Positions 27,937-37,804 are shown, counted from the stretch's first letter. The stretch: DNA of 64,000 bases from an uncultured Muribaculaceae bacterium (GCA_944320595.1 CALUIB010000003.1:62001-126000); one strand, 5' to 3'. The notes: generated by a model from the sequence alone, not told the origin. Numbers and translations: made by a program.

Positions 27937-30531
27937 ATGTATAAGAAATATTTGCTTTTCAGTGCGATGCTGTCAAGCATAGTTGCCACTCCGCTTGCGG
28001 CACAAGACGTGGTTACATACGTGATGGTGCATAACACGAGTGACAATGCTCTGGTGAACCGCATCGACTACACCTACGATCCACAGAACCGTGTGGTGGA
28101 AGAACTCACCCGAGTACCCAATTCCGAAGGAGATTTCGACAACTACTACCGGGAAAATTACGGATATGACGACCAGGACCGCCGCAACGTGGTGGAAAAA
28201 CTCCTGTGGGACGAAACGCAATGGTTTTGGTACCCTAACTCCACAATAGACGACCAGCGCACCGTAACCGTTTTCAACGACGACAATCGCCCGGCCGAGA
28301 TTTTCTATTACAGCCAATTCGACAGCAACACCGAAAAGTGGGGCGACGAATATGAGGCTCATGGCGTATTTGAATACGATGGCAACACTGGTTCGGAAGT
28401 ACGCACAACAAAAGAGACATATCCCGATGGCAGCCCCAAAGAAACTCAGGAAATATTTGAATACACCTACGACAACCAGCAACGCATAGTGGAAAAAATT
28501 AAAAATTTCTACTTGAACAACGGTTTACAAGAAATAAAAGAACCGACCGACCGCTGGGTATATGAATATGACGACCACGGCAATGCAACGCTGGAAGAAC
28601 AATACACATATTCGGGCAGCAGCTGGGCACTGATGTACAGCTACAAATACACCTACGAATATGACGGCGAGGGCAAAATCACACGCAAGACGCAGAGCAA
28701 CTACGTGGAAATAAGCGATGCCTACGAGCCTTACTCCGACTTCACATACGAATACTTCTATGGCACGAACGACGCGCTGGAACTCGACTACGCCAACAAC
28801 TTCGACGCAGCCGACGCTCTCGACGGTTTCACCACCGAAGACGGGAACAAGGACGGAAACACCTGGACGCTCACCGGCGGCTCGCTGCAAGTAACGTCAG
28901 CACAGGCATCTGAGGCTCCCGAAATTCTGTACTTGCCTGCAATCCGTTTCTCGACCGACAACGAGGTGGAAATCACGTTCAATGCCCGCCTGGCCGAGGG
29001 CGACACGGCCAATGTGCAAATGATACTGTGCAGCAACGACAACGCCCACACGCCACTTGGCACCATCGGAGAAATCCACAAGGTAGTCTCCACCGAATAC
29101 ACACAGGTGCTTGGCCGAGTGGTTGCCGAAAAGAATTCGCCCTACGTGATAGGCATCTGCTTCGACAACAACTGCACAGGCACAACCCTCGTCATCGACG
29201 ACCTTGCCGTGAAGAATGGCCGCAGCACCGACACGCCTATGGCTCCATATTACCTGCGAGCCACTGCGGAGCGTACTGGCTTATTGCAAGTGAGCCTTAC
29301 TTATGCGCCATACACGTTCACCATCGGCGGCGAATATATCGAGTCGGTTGACAAGACCGAACTTTACCGCGACGGCGTGGAAGATCCCATTTTCTCGACC
29401 GGAGAAGTAAGCACGTCGCTCGAACAGCGTTTTATCGATGAAACTATCCCCGAACGCGGCGAATACACCTACCGCGTATATTGCTATAAAGACGGCCTGC
29501 GCAGCGATGCCACCACTGTATCTGTGAAAGTGGGCTACCCCGTGCCTCACCCAATCACAGGGTTTAAGGCCGTGGAAAACGAAGACCACACCGTAACCCT
29601 GTCGTGGGATGCACCGGCTGCCGAGGATGGAGATGTGAAATACTGGATTATCCGCAACAACGAGGTAGAAGTGGCCCGCGACTTCACCGGCACTTCGTTC
29701 ACCGACCGCACCATCGATACCTCGGCCGGGCAGACTTACGTATTCTACCGTGTGCAGCCCTACAACGAAATCGGAGCCGGCAACAATTGCTACTCCGAGT
29801 CGCTTTTCGTGGGTGAACCAAGTGCTATACCGTTCCGTGAATCGTGGCCTGGCAAGACGGGCACTCACCTGTGGCTCGAAGACATGATAAACGGCATAGA
29901 CCAAGCCTGGGGCTACGCCTCGTCTTATAACGACATCGACCCACAAGACGGCGACGGCGGCATGGCCATGTTCCTGTCAACCCAAATCGAGCCGGGATAT
30001 GCGACTCGCCTGACGAGCGAAAAAATCGACCTTAGCTCCACCACAGCCCCCGAAGTAGCATTCTATATGTATATATATCCGGGCGAAGTATCCAACGATG
30101 CCCTTGTGGTAGAAGCATCGACCGACAACGGGGAATTCCAAATCGTAAGCGCCCCCATCTCGGCCTCAATGCCCGAGACGAGCGGCTGGCGGCAACACAT
30201 AGTGCCGCTTGAAGGCTTTGCTGGTGAAAAGAACGTGCGCATCGCCTTCCGCGGAATATCCGATGCCACCTACGACATCGCCATCGACAACGTGGTTGTC
30301 GGCGAACACGGTTGCGCAGGCATCAGCCAAGCCACCGTTACCAATGCCCGCGTGTATGCAGCCGCCGGTACCATAACGGTAGAATCCGATGCCGTGAGCG
30401 ACATACGCATCTACTCGATAAGCGGCACCCCGATATATTCGGCCAACGCACAATCGGCACGTGTGCAAGCCGCTCCCGGCGCATACATCGTCACCGTCGA
30501 TGGCAAGGCTACTAAAGTCTTGGTCAATTGA
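27937..30531 (+). CDS. Large secreted protein: YD-like repeats, FN3, MAM-like domain, sorting tail
   Basis: 864 residues from 27937, where a signal peptide begins (MYKKYLLFSAMLSS, ending VATPLAAQ). Residues 25-290 carry tyrosine-rich repeats like RHS/YD units (YTYDPQNRVVEE, YEYDDHGNATLEEQYTY, YEYDGEGKITRK). A jelly-roll region (LDYANNFDAADALDGF) and two fibronectin-type segments (for example ITGFKAVENEDHTVTLSWDAP) follow. Then comes a MAM/choice-of-anchor-like domain (GYATRLTSEKIDLSS). The last ~70 residues (IRIYSISGTPIYSANAQ, then PGAYIVTVDGKATKVLV) resemble a type IX secretion sorting domain. It is predicted to be cell-surface or secreted; ligand unknown. Confidence 0.82.
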   Translation: MYKKYLLFSAMLSSIVATPLAAQDVVTYVMVHNTSDNALVNRIDYTYDPQNRVVEELTRVPNSEGDFDNYYRENYGYDDQDRRNVVEKLLWDETQWFWYPNSTIDDQRTVTVFNDDNRPAEIFYYSQFDSNTEKWGDEYEAHGVFEYDGNTGSEVRTTKETYPDGSPKETQEIFEYTYDNQQRIVEKIKNFYLNNGLQEIKEPTDRWVYEYDDHGNATLEEQYTYSGSSWALMYSYKYTYEYDGEGKITRKTQSNYVEISDAYEPYSDFTYEYFYGTNDALELDYANNFDAADALDGFTTEDGNKDGNTWTLTGGSLQVTSAQASEAPEILYLPAIRFSTDNEVEITFNARLAEGDTANVQMILCSNDNAHTPLGTIGEIHKVVSTEYTQVLGRVVAEKNSPYVIGICFDNNCTGTTLVIDDLAVKNGRSTDTPMAPYYLRATAERTGLLQVSLTYAPYTFTIGGEYIESVDKTELYRDGVEDPIFSTGEVSTSLEQRFIDETIPERGEYTYRVYCYKDGLRSDATTVSVKVGYPVPHPITGFKAVENEDHTVTLSWDAPAAEDGDVKYWIIRNNEVEVARDFTGTSFTDRTIDTSAGQTYVFYRVQPYNEIGAGNNCYSESLFVGEPSAIPFRESWPGKTGTHLWLEDMINGIDQAWGYASSYNDIDPQDGDGGMAMFLSTQIEPGYATRLTSEKIDLSSTTAPEVAFYMYIYPGEVSNDALVVEASTDNGEFQIVSAPISASMPETSGWRQHIVPLEGFAGEKNVRIAFRGISDATYDIAIDNVVVGEHGCAGISQATVTNARVYAAAGTITVESDAVSDIRIYSISGTPIYSANAQSARVQAAPGAYIVTVDGKATKVLVN

Positions 30532-30559
30532 CAATTAGCAATCGATAATTGACAATTAT

Positions 30560-30608
30560 AAAGCTCGGCCAGTGGGTGAAACCCCGTGGCCGGGCTTTAC
30601 TTTTTATT
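30560..30608 (+). terminator. Terminator after the secreted-protein gene
   Basis: AAAGCTCGGCCA (30560-30571) pairs with TGGCCGGGCTTT (30587-30598) with one T·G wobble, followed by ACTTTTTATT. Confidence 0.88.
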
Positions 30609-30699
30609 ACCCATGACGCAGGAGTGGCGCAATGCAAAATTTTACAGCACTGTTTCCCACTTGTTACACGGCTGTTATATTTGAGCGGAATGTTTGCCG

Positions 30700-30707
30700 T
30701 AACTTTG
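30700..30707 (+). promoter_or_regulatory. -7 promoter box of the pst operon
   Basis: TAACTTTG fits TAnnTTTG and lies 34 bases before the pstS start codon at 30742. No clear Pho-box-like direct repeat was identified by eye in the preceding 90 bases. Confidence 0.6.
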
Positions 30708-30741
30708 CACTGCGATATTTAGGTAATCAACAGATAGATAA

Positions 30742-31557
30742 ATGAATAGGACAACCATCTTGTTAGTTGCTTTATTATGCAGCCTGCATTGCGCCACCCA
30801 TGCGCAGCGCATCAAGGGAAGCGACACAGTGCTACCACTCACCCAGACCCTGTCGGAAATCTACATGAACCAGCACCCCGAGGCCACTATCACCGTCACA
30901 GGCGGCGGCAGCGGCGTGGGCATTTCGGCCCTGCTCGACGGCACCACCGACATTGCAATGGCATCGCGGCGTATCAAGTTCAGCGAGAAAATGAAACTAA
31001 AGCAGTCGCACCACGAGCCGTGCGAAGTGGTGGTGGCCTACGACGCGCTGGCCGTGATAGTCAACCCGCAAAACCCTGTGCAGAAACTCACGCGCGAGCA
31101 GCTCGAAGCCATATTCCGCGGCAAAATCACCAATTGGAAGGAAGTGGGCGGCGAAGATGCCAAGATAATAGTGTATTCGCGCGAAACATCGTCGGGTACC
31201 TACGAGTTCTTCAAGGAAAGCGTGCTGCAAAACAAGAACTACATGAGCGGCGTACTTTCGATGCCCGCCACCGGAGCCATAATACAGTCGGTGAGCCAAA
31301 CGCGCGGAGCGATAGGCTACGTGGGCCTGGCCTACCTCAACCCCATGATAAAGGCTCTGGCAGTGTCGTATGACGGCGGAAAGAATTATGTATATCCATC
31401 GGTAGAAAGTGCAGTGGCCAAGGAATACCCCGTGGTGCGTCCGCTATATTACTACTACGACAAGGCCAACGAGGCTGCCGTGATGCCGTTTATCCAATAC
31501 ATCGAGTCGGCGCAGGGGCAAGCCGAAACGCTTAAATTAGGTTTCATTCCACGATAA
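30742..31557 (+). CDS. pstS: Phosphate ABC transporter substrate-binding protein
   Basis: 271 residues with a signal peptide (ILLVALLCSLHCATHAQ). It binds periplasmic phosphate and delivers it to PstCAB. The phosphate-binding motifs are visible: KGSDTVLPLTQ at 25-35, GGGSGVGISALLDG at 54-67, and SRETSSGTYEFF near 146-157. Length fits the short PstS of Bacteroidetes. It is first in the order pstS-pstC-pstA-pstB, with pstC starting 22 bases downstream. Expression is probably phosphate-responsive through the usual PhoU-linked control, inferred from phoU at 37090. Confidence 0.95.
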   Translation: MNRTTILLVALLCSLHCATHAQRIKGSDTVLPLTQTLSEIYMNQHPEATITVTGGGSGVGISALLDGTTDIAMASRRIKFSEKMKLKQSHHEPCEVVVAYDALAVIVNPQNPVQKLTREQLEAIFRGKITNWKEVGGEDAKIIVYSRETSSGTYEFFKESVLQNKNYMSGVLSMPATGAIIQSVSQTRGAIGYVGLAYLNPMIKALAVSYDGGKNYVYPSVESAVAKEYPVVRPLYYYYDKANEAAVMPFIQYIESAQGQAETLKLGFIPR

Positions 31558-31579
31558 CCCATTCACTACATAACAAATT

Positions 31580-32773
31580 ATGAAAAAATGGATTGACATA
31601 ATAGCCAAGCGGGTCTTCACCGTCAGTGGCTTTGTTACCAGCATCGTGATAGTGCTGATTATCGCATTCCTCTTTGCCGAGGCTATCGGGCTCTTCAGCC
31701 AGCCGATAGTGGAAGAAGGATATGTACTCGCGCTCAACAAGCAAAACCAAGTGAAAGACTTGAGCGCACTTGAAATCAAGGAGATATTCGACGAGGAAAT
31801 CACAAATTGGAACCAGGTGGGCGGCAGCGACACGCAGATTAGCGTGTTCCGCCTCGAAGACTTGGACAAAATCTACACCGAGGCCGAGCTTGGCGACGAA
31901 TACCAGTTTGCGGGCGACAAGATAGTAGAGCAAGTGTCGTCCGACCCCGGCATGATAGCCTTCGTGCCCGAAAGCCTTGTGGAAGGGCGCACCGAGCTCA
32001 ATTACATCGACGACAACACCATCCCCGTGGGCGACGTGCTGCTGGGCGCCGAATGGTTCCCCACGGCCACGCCATCGCCCATCTTCGGCATTCTGCCGCT
32101 CATAAGCGGCACCATCTGGGTGAGCTTTTTCGCCATCCTTTTCGCCTTGCCGTTCGGGCTGGCGGTCTCCATCTTCCTTGCCGAGGTGGCCAATCCTCGC
32201 GTGAGCAAGATACTAAAGCCCATCATCGAGCTGCTCAACGGCATACCGTCGGTGGTTTACGGTTTCTTTGGACTGGCCGTGATAGTTCCACTGCTGCAGC
32301 GCACATTCAACCTGCCCGTGGGCGAATCGGGCCTCGCAGGCAGTATAGTGCTTGCCATAATGGCACTGCCTACCATCATCACCGTGGCCGAAGATGCAAT
32401 GCGCAACTGCCCGCGCACCATGCGCGAGGCCAGCTTGGCACTGGGCGCGTCGAAGTGGCAAACGATATACAAGGTGGTAGTACCCTACTCCATCTCGGGC
32501 ATCACATCGGGCGTAGTGCTTGGAATAGGCCGCGCCATCGGCGAGACGATGGCCGTGCTGATGGTCACCGGCAACGCCGCCGTAATACCCACGAGCATAC
32601 TCGAACCGCTCCGCACCATCCCGGCCACCATAGCCGCCGAACTTGGCGAAGCTCCTGCCGGTGGGGCGCACTACCAGTCGCTGTTCCTGCTCGGCGTGAT
32701 ACTGTTCTTCATCACATTGTTCATCAACTCGTGCGTCGAAGTGGTTTCGGCCCGCAACCGTCTTAAACGATAA
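31580..32773 (+). CDS. pstC: Phosphate ABC permease PstC with PstS-like periplasmic insert
   Basis: 397 residues, longer than the ~310-residue enterobacterial protein. A first membrane helix at about 18-36 is followed by a periplasmic segment (about 45-140) that resembles part of PstS: EITNWNQVGG at 73-82 parallels KITNWKEVGG at 128-137 of the PstS encoded upstream, and DPGMIAFVPESLV follows. The C-terminal permease domain (about 165-390) has the BPD_transp EAA-type loop EASLALGASKWQTIYKVVVP. It forms the inner-membrane channel with PstA. Confidence 0.95.
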   Translation: MKKWIDIIAKRVFTVSGFVTSIVIVLIIAFLFAEAIGLFSQPIVEEGYVLALNKQNQVKDLSALEIKEIFDEEITNWNQVGGSDTQISVFRLEDLDKIYTEAELGDEYQFAGDKIVEQVSSDPGMIAFVPESLVEGRTELNYIDDNTIPVGDVLLGAEWFPTATPSPIFGILPLISGTIWVSFFAILFALPFGLAVSIFLAEVANPRVSKILKPIIELLNGIPSVVYGFFGLAVIVPLLQRTFNLPVGESGLAGSIVLAIMALPTIITVAEDAMRNCPRTMREASLALGASKWQTIYKVVVPYSISGITSGVVLGIGRAIGETMAVLMVTGNAAVIPTSILEPLRTIPATIAAELGEAPAGGAHYQSLFLLGVILFFITLFINSCVEVVSARNRLKR

Positions 32774-32784
32774 CTACGCAAATC

Positions 32785-33669
32785 ATGGCAATAGAAACTA
32801 ACCAAGCATACAACCGCCGCAAGCGCGGCTTGCAGGCAGTGGCCTTCGGCACTTTCCGCCTGCTCAGCTACAGCATCGCCGTAATCCTGTTCATTATCCT
32901 CGGGTTCATCATCATCAAGGGGATAGGCGTAATCAATTGGGACTTTATCACCCAGCCTCCCACCGACGGCATGACCAAGGGGGGCATCTGGCCCGCCATC
33001 GTGGGTACATTCTGGCTCATGGTGGGCAGCGCGGTGTTTGCGTTCCCCGTGGGCGTGATGAGCGGCATATACATGAACGAGTATGCCCCGCAGGGCAAGG
33101 TAGTGGCCTTCATACGCACCATGACCAACAACCTTGCCGGTATCCCGTCGATAGTGTTCGGCCTTTTCGGTATGGCGTTCTTCGTGAATTACCTGGGATT
33201 CGGCGACAGCATCCTTGCCGGCTCGCTCACTCTGGGGCTGCTTGCGCTGCCCATAGTGATACGCACCACCGAGGAGGCATTCAAGGACATCCCCAACAGT
33301 TACCGCGAAGGTAGCCTTGCGCTGGGGGCAACCAAGGCGCAGACTATATGGCACGTGCTGCTACCCATGGCAATGCCGCGCGTCATCACCGGCCTGATAC
33401 TCTCGCTGGGGCGCGTGTCGGGCGAGACGGCTCCTATCCTGTTCACCTGCGCGGCCTACTTCCTGCCTCGCCTCCCCGAAAGCATATTCGACCAGTGCAT
33501 GGCTCTGCCCTACCACCTGTATGTGGTGGCCACCAGCGGCACCGACATCGAGGCACAGCTGCCCATAGCATACGGCACGGCATTCGTACTCATCATGATA
33601 GTGCTGATAATGAACCTGCTGGCCAACGGCATACGCAAGCATTTTGAAAACAAATTGAAATCGAAATAA
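32785..33669 (+). CDS. pstA: Phosphate ABC permease PstA
   Basis: 294 residues with six predicted membrane helices. The cytoplasmic coupling loop reads REGSLALGATKAQTIWHVLLP, the expected EAA-like motif. GIYMNEYAP, then FIRTMTNNLAGIPSIVFGLFG, is characteristic of PstA. It pairs with PstC to form the phosphate channel in the inner membrane. It starts 12 bases after pstC and is followed 19 bases later by pstB. Confidence 0.96.
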   Translation: MAIETNQAYNRRKRGLQAVAFGTFRLLSYSIAVILFIILGFIIIKGIGVINWDFITQPPTDGMTKGGIWPAIVGTFWLMVGSAVFAFPVGVMSGIYMNEYAPQGKVVAFIRTMTNNLAGIPSIVFGLFGMAFFVNYLGFGDSILAGSLTLGLLALPIVIRTTEEAFKDIPNSYREGSLALGATKAQTIWHVLLPMAMPRVITGLILSLGRVSGETAPILFTCAAYFLPRLPESIFDQCMALPYHLYVVATSGTDIEAQLPIAYGTAFVLIMIVLIMNLLANGIRKHFENKLKSK

Positions 33670-33687
33670 AACAACTGACACACATAT

Positions 33688-34440
33688 ATGGACAAAATCG
33701 AAGCTAAAAACGTTGACTTTTACTACGGCGACTTCCACGCCCTGAAAGGCATCAACATCACCATCCCCAACAACCAAGTGGTGGCTTTCATTGGCCCGTC
33801 GGGGTGCGGAAAATCAACATTCCTGCGGCTGTTCAACCGCATGAACGACCTTATCCCAGGTACACGCCTCACCGGCGAGATACTTATCGACGGGCAAAAC
33901 ATATATGACAAGTCGATTGACATCGACACGCTGCGCCGCAACGTGGGCATGGTGTTCCAACGCCCCAACCCGTTCCCCAAGAGCATCTTCGAGAATGTGG
34001 CATACGGCCTGTGCGTGAACGGCATAAAGGACAAGGAGTTCATTGCCCACCGTGTGGAAACTGCACTGAAGGGGGCTGCCCTGTGGAACGAGGTGAAGGA
34101 CAAGCTCAAGGAGTCGGCCTACGCGCTGTCGGGCGGCCAACAGCAACGCCTGTGCATAGCACGCGCAATGGCTGTGGAGCCATCTGTGCTGCTAATGGAC
34201 GAACCGGCATCGGCACTCGACCCCATCTCGACCGCAAAAATCGAGGAACTTATATGCGAGCTTAGCGAGCAGACCACGGTGATAATCGTGACCCACAGCA
34301 TGCAGCAGGCCGCCCGCGTGAGCAACAAGACGGCTTTCTTCTACCTGGGCGAGATGGTGGAATACGACGACACCAAGAAGATATTCACCCACCCGGCAAA
34401 AGAAGCCACACAGAACTACATCACAGGCCGTTTCGGTTAA
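33688..34440 (+). CDS. pstB: Phosphate ABC transporter ATP-binding protein
   Basis: 250 residues. Walker A GPSGCGKS lies at 36-43, the ABC signature is [14 protein letters not shown], Walker B is [12 protein letters not shown], and the switch His is in IVTHSMQQA. Additional PstB hallmarks are [14 protein letters not shown] and [15 protein letters not shown]. The protein hydrolyses ATP on the cytoplasmic face of PstCA. It is the last gene before a promoter-bearing gap of 106 bases. Confidence 0.97.
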   Translation: MDKIEAKNVDFYYGDFHALKGINITIPNNQVVAFIGPSGCGKSTFLRLFNRMNDLIPGTRLTGEILIDGQNIYDKSIDIDTLRRNVGMVFQRPNPFPKSIFENVAYGLCVNGIKDKEFIAHRVETALKGAALWNEVKDKLKESAYALSGGQQQRLCIARAMAVEPSVLLMDEPASALDPISTAKIEELICELSEQTTVIIVTHSMQQAARVSNKTAFFYLGEMVEYDDTKKIFTHPAKEATQNYITGRFG

Positions 34441-34466
34441 TCATTATGTATGTTTATTAACAACGA

Positions 34467-34498
34467 TTTGCACAATAAATGTTAATATACTAACTTTG
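34467..34498 (+). promoter_or_regulatory. Full Bacteroidales promoter before the DUF5689 lipoprotein
   Basis: TTTG at 34467-34470, a 20-base spacer, and TAACTTTG at 34491-34498 give a consensus -33/-7 pair. The start codon is 49 bases further on, so the lipoprotein gene, and probably phoU, can be transcribed independently of pstSCAB. Confidence 0.75.
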
Positions 34499-34546
34499 CC
34501 GAGCTAATAACGGCAAACTGTATTACACATTATTATTATCAACAAA

Positions 34547-37045
34547 ATGAACCAAAAATCATTTAAATTATCATTCTTTAGCGTATTGCTGCTGCTTTGC
34601 GCAACGGCTTTTGTAAGTTGTTCCGACGATGAAGAACTGCCCGTGCCTCCAGGCTCCGGCACACCAACCGACACGTTGGAAACCAACATTGCAAGCATTC
34701 GTAGCTTAATCACTAAGGCCAACCCTGGGAGTGAACCAGCCGAATTGCCTGCCGAACTGCGCGAAATGGACCTGCAAGGTGTGGTTGTTTCAGACAAGGA
34801 CGGCGGCAACAGCTACCCGTTCATTCTTGCCCTTGTTGATACTACTCGAAACGGAGGGGCTGGAATCTTCGTATCGATAAACGAGGAATACAATACTTTC
34901 GAGCGTGGCGACGTGGTGAAAGTGTCGCTTAGCGACGCTACGGCACAGCTCTATAACAGCCAACTGCAAATATCCACCGCCAACAAGCCTGAACTCGTGG
35001 AACAGGTGGCAGCAATCTCGCCTATCGCAATCACGCCCGAGCAGATGCCGCAATACGAGGCTCAATATGTCATAATCAATGAAACACAGCCTGCTGCCGA
35101 GGAAACCGGCACATGGAACGACGACAGCAACAAGGGCAACGTGACCATGGAAGTGCGCCAAGGCACTCAATACAAGGTGCGCACCATGGCCGACGCATCA
35201 TTCGCCCAAGACACCATCCCGACCGACAAAAGCGGCTCGATGGCCGGTATCGTCGGCGTTTACAACGGCACCTACCAACTCAACCCTTGCAATGCCGACG
35301 ACATCAACCTCACCGAGGCTCGTTTCACCATATCGGCCGAAAAAGCCACTTTGAAGGAAGTGCTTGAAGGCGAAGCTGGCACATACTACGAGGTGGAGGA
35401 CCTCACCGTGGTGGGAACCAACATGCAGGGTGCAGTGCTTGAGCAAAATGGCGATTACATATATGCCTTCATGGGCACAGAACACGGCCTTGCCACGGGC
35501 GACGTGGTTAACGTGTCGGGGCGCACCGAGTCGCGCAATCAATTGCTGCAATTCGGTTCAAGCAGCACCGTGGAAAAAACAGGCGAGACACGCCAAGTGA
35601 CGATGCCCACACCCACTGTAATGACCGGCGCCGACCTTGAAAGCTATGCACAAGCCCCGGCCATCAAGTATGCCACATACGAAGGCACCATATTGCTGTC
35701 GGGCAACTACACCAACGTAGAAATCGATGACTGCGACTATCAGGGCAGCCTCGACTATATGACAGAGGAATACCGCCAGCAATACAAGGGTCACAAAGTT
35801 ACACTCACCGGCTGGCTGTTTGGCTCTTACAAGACTTTTATCTACACATTGCCCGTGGAAACCGTTGACCAAGGCATTGCCGAGGAAGATGTACCCGACG
35901 GTGCTATATATTACAGCTCGTTTGACAAGGAACTTTCATCCGAAACGTTCGGCGACGGCGGCCAATGGCCTTACCTCGACCAATTCGACGGCTGGATTAA
36001 CCACAAAGGTAGCGGCGTAGCCCGTGTCACATACGACTACCAAAGTATGTCGGTACGCAGCAACCAGTCGTCGAAGGGGAGCCTGTCGCTCTACGACGGC
36101 TCGGGCCAAAACAACATATTCTTCAGCACGGCACCAAACTATTTCACCATCGAGCATATCGAAATAGGCAACGCCACCAACTTGAAATTGTCATTTGGCG
36201 CACAACGCTACAGCCAGGGAGCTACCAACACATTCATCGAGTCGGACTTTGAAGTGCGCGTGTCGGCCGACGGCCAAGTGTGGTCGCAGGCACTCGACTA
36301 TGAGTTCAATACCGCCGACGAGCCTGGCCAATGGAGGCTCGCAACAGCCAATTTCACCCTGCCTGCTGCGACCAACGAGCTTTATGTTAAGTTCGAGGCC
36401 AAATACTCAAGTGCCAACCGCATCGACGACGTGCTGCTCACCGAAGGCCCCGGCGGCGAACTTGTGGAATATGGCAAGGAGGAGGTTACTCCGCTTTCGA
36501 CCATTGCAGAGGTGATAGCCTCGCCCATCGACCAGGTTTACCGTGTCGAAGGGCAAGTAGTAGGCACACACACCAAGGGTTTCTTGGTGAAAGACGACAC
36601 CGGCATAATCCTGGTGTACAAGAAAAAGCACGGGCAAGTAACGGGCTCGATGGTTACCGTGGAAGGCGCGACTACCGAGTATGGCGGCCTGCCTCAATTC
36701 GGCGAGACCAGTGAAGTAACGGTACTTTCGACCGGAACCTACACCCAGCCGCAACCCGAAGTGTTCACCGCCGCCGACTTCACGGCCTACCTTTCCAACC
36801 CCACCATCAGGTACATCCAATACGAGGGATACTTCACATCAGAGCGTAACCAGTATTACCAGTGGTACTACAACGTGGCTGTGGAAGGAACCGAGGCCGT
36901 AGGCTCGCTCTCATACCCCGACCTCGACGCACTCAACCTGCTCGACAAGGTTGACCACAACGTGAGGGTAACCGGCTACGCCATAGGTGTGTCGGGCGGC
37001 ATATACGTCAACACCATGGTGACTTCGATAGAGGTTATCGATTAA
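34547..37045 (+). CDS. DUF5689-type surface lipoprotein between pst and phoU
   Basis: 832 residues. It has a lipoprotein signal with lipobox-like AFVSC followed by acidic SDDEE, a context linked in Bacteroidetes with surface export. Residues 45-260 form a DUF5689-like OB-fold region (ELREMDLQGVVVSDKDGG, GIFVSINEEYNTFERGDVVKV). Similar blocks recur at about 270-430 and 660-830 (QVYRVEGQVVGTHTKGFLVKDDTG). Between them lies a jelly-roll/anchor-like domain (YYSSFDKELSSETFGDGGQWPY). DUF5689 often accompanies extracellular nucleases or phosphatases. Its position here suggests a part in phosphate-source capture, but no catalytic motif is seen. Confidence 0.83.
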   Translation: MNQKSFKLSFFSVLLLLCATAFVSCSDDEELPVPPGSGTPTDTLETNIASIRSLITKANPGSEPAELPAELREMDLQGVVVSDKDGGNSYPFILALVDTTRNGGAGIFVSINEEYNTFERGDVVKVSLSDATAQLYNSQLQISTANKPELVEQVAAISPIAITPEQMPQYEAQYVIINETQPAAEETGTWNDDSNKGNVTMEVRQGTQYKVRTMADASFAQDTIPTDKSGSMAGIVGVYNGTYQLNPCNADDINLTEARFTISAEKATLKEVLEGEAGTYYEVEDLTVVGTNMQGAVLEQNGDYIYAFMGTEHGLATGDVVNVSGRTESRNQLLQFGSSSTVEKTGETRQVTMPTPTVMTGADLESYAQAPAIKYATYEGTILLSGNYTNVEIDDCDYQGSLDYMTEEYRQQYKGHKVTLTGWLFGSYKTFIYTLPVETVDQGIAEEDVPDGAIYYSSFDKELSSETFGDGGQWPYLDQFDGWINHKGSGVARVTYDYQSMSVRSNQSSKGSLSLYDGSGQNNIFFSTAPNYFTIEHIEIGNATNLKLSFGAQRYSQGATNTFIESDFEVRVSADGQVWSQALDYEFNTADEPGQWRLATANFTLPAATNELYVKFEAKYSSANRIDDVLLTEGPGGELVEYGKEEVTPLSTIAEVIASPIDQVYRVEGQVVGTHTKGFLVKDDTGIILVYKKKHGQVTGSMVTVEGATTEYGGLPQFGETSEVTVLSTGTYTQPQPEVFTAADFTAYLSNPTIRYIQYEGYFTSERNQYYQWYYNVAVEGTEAVGSLSYPDLDALNLLDKVDHNVRVTGYAIGVSGGIYVNTMVTSIEVID

Positions 37046-37089
37046 AAACTGAATACAAAAAACACCTTTCTTCAAACACATTTAGCATT

Positions 37090-37803
37090 ATGGTAAAATT
37101 TGTAGAAAACGAACTCCAGGCCATAAAAGACGAGGTAAACGATATGTGGAAACTCGTTTACCAGCAGCTTAGCGACGCTTGCAAGGCTGTACTCAACGTG
37201 GACTACGACCTTGTGGACCGCGTGGTGGCTCGTGAACGCCGCGTCAACGCATTCGAGCTCAAAATCGACAGCGACATCGAGGACTTCATCGCCCTCTACA
37301 ACCCCGTGGCCGTTGACTTGCGCTTTTCACTGGCAATGCTCAAGATTAACAACAACCTTGAACGCATAGGCGACTACGCCGACAGCATAGCCCGCTTGGT
37401 GGTACGCACCGAGCTGAAGGATGAACAAAAACAGCTGTTCCAAGAACTGAAACTGCAAGAAACATTCGATGCTGTGCTGAAGATGCTGCGCACCACCTAC
37501 GATGCCCTGCAACGCCAAGACATAAGCATGGCTAAATCGGTGTTTGAAGACGATGACGCGCTCGACGTGCTTAACCGCGAGGCAATCGACGTGCTTGCAC
37601 GCTATGCACAGCAGCACCCCGAAAGCATAAAGCTGTGCCTTGAAATGGCCGGGGTGTTCCGAAAACTGGAACGCGCAGGCGACCACATCAACAACCTCTC
37701 GGAAGAAACCGTGTTCTACATCGATGCCGAAGTGCTCAAGCACCGCAAGAACAAAATCGACACCAGCGAGCAACGCGAAGCCGAAGAGCACGACCACAAG
37801 TAA
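37090..37803 (+). CDS. phoU: Phosphate transport system regulator PhoU
   Basis: 237 residues, all helical, with the two PhoU repeats and the metal-cluster motif patterns (VVARERRVNAFELKIDSDIEDF; LERIGDYADSIARL; LERAGDHINNLSEETVFYID). PhoU links Pst activity to the PhoR sensor kinase and represses uptake when phosphate is sufficient. It starts 44 bases after the DUF5689 lipoprotein stop and so is separated from pstB by that gene. The charged C-terminal ~20 residues (SEQREAEEHDHK) extend beyond the second repeat. Confidence 0.95.
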   Translation: MVKFVENELQAIKDEVNDMWKLVYQQLSDACKAVLNVDYDLVDRVVARERRVNAFELKIDSDIEDFIALYNPVAVDLRFSLAMLKINNNLERIGDYADSIARLVVRTELKDEQKQLFQELKLQETFDAVLKMLRTTYDALQRQDISMAKSVFEDDDALDVLNREAIDVLARYAQQHPESIKLCLEMAGVFRKLERAGDHINNLSEETVFYIDAEVLKHRKNKIDTSEQREAEEHDHK

Positions 37804-37804
37804 A

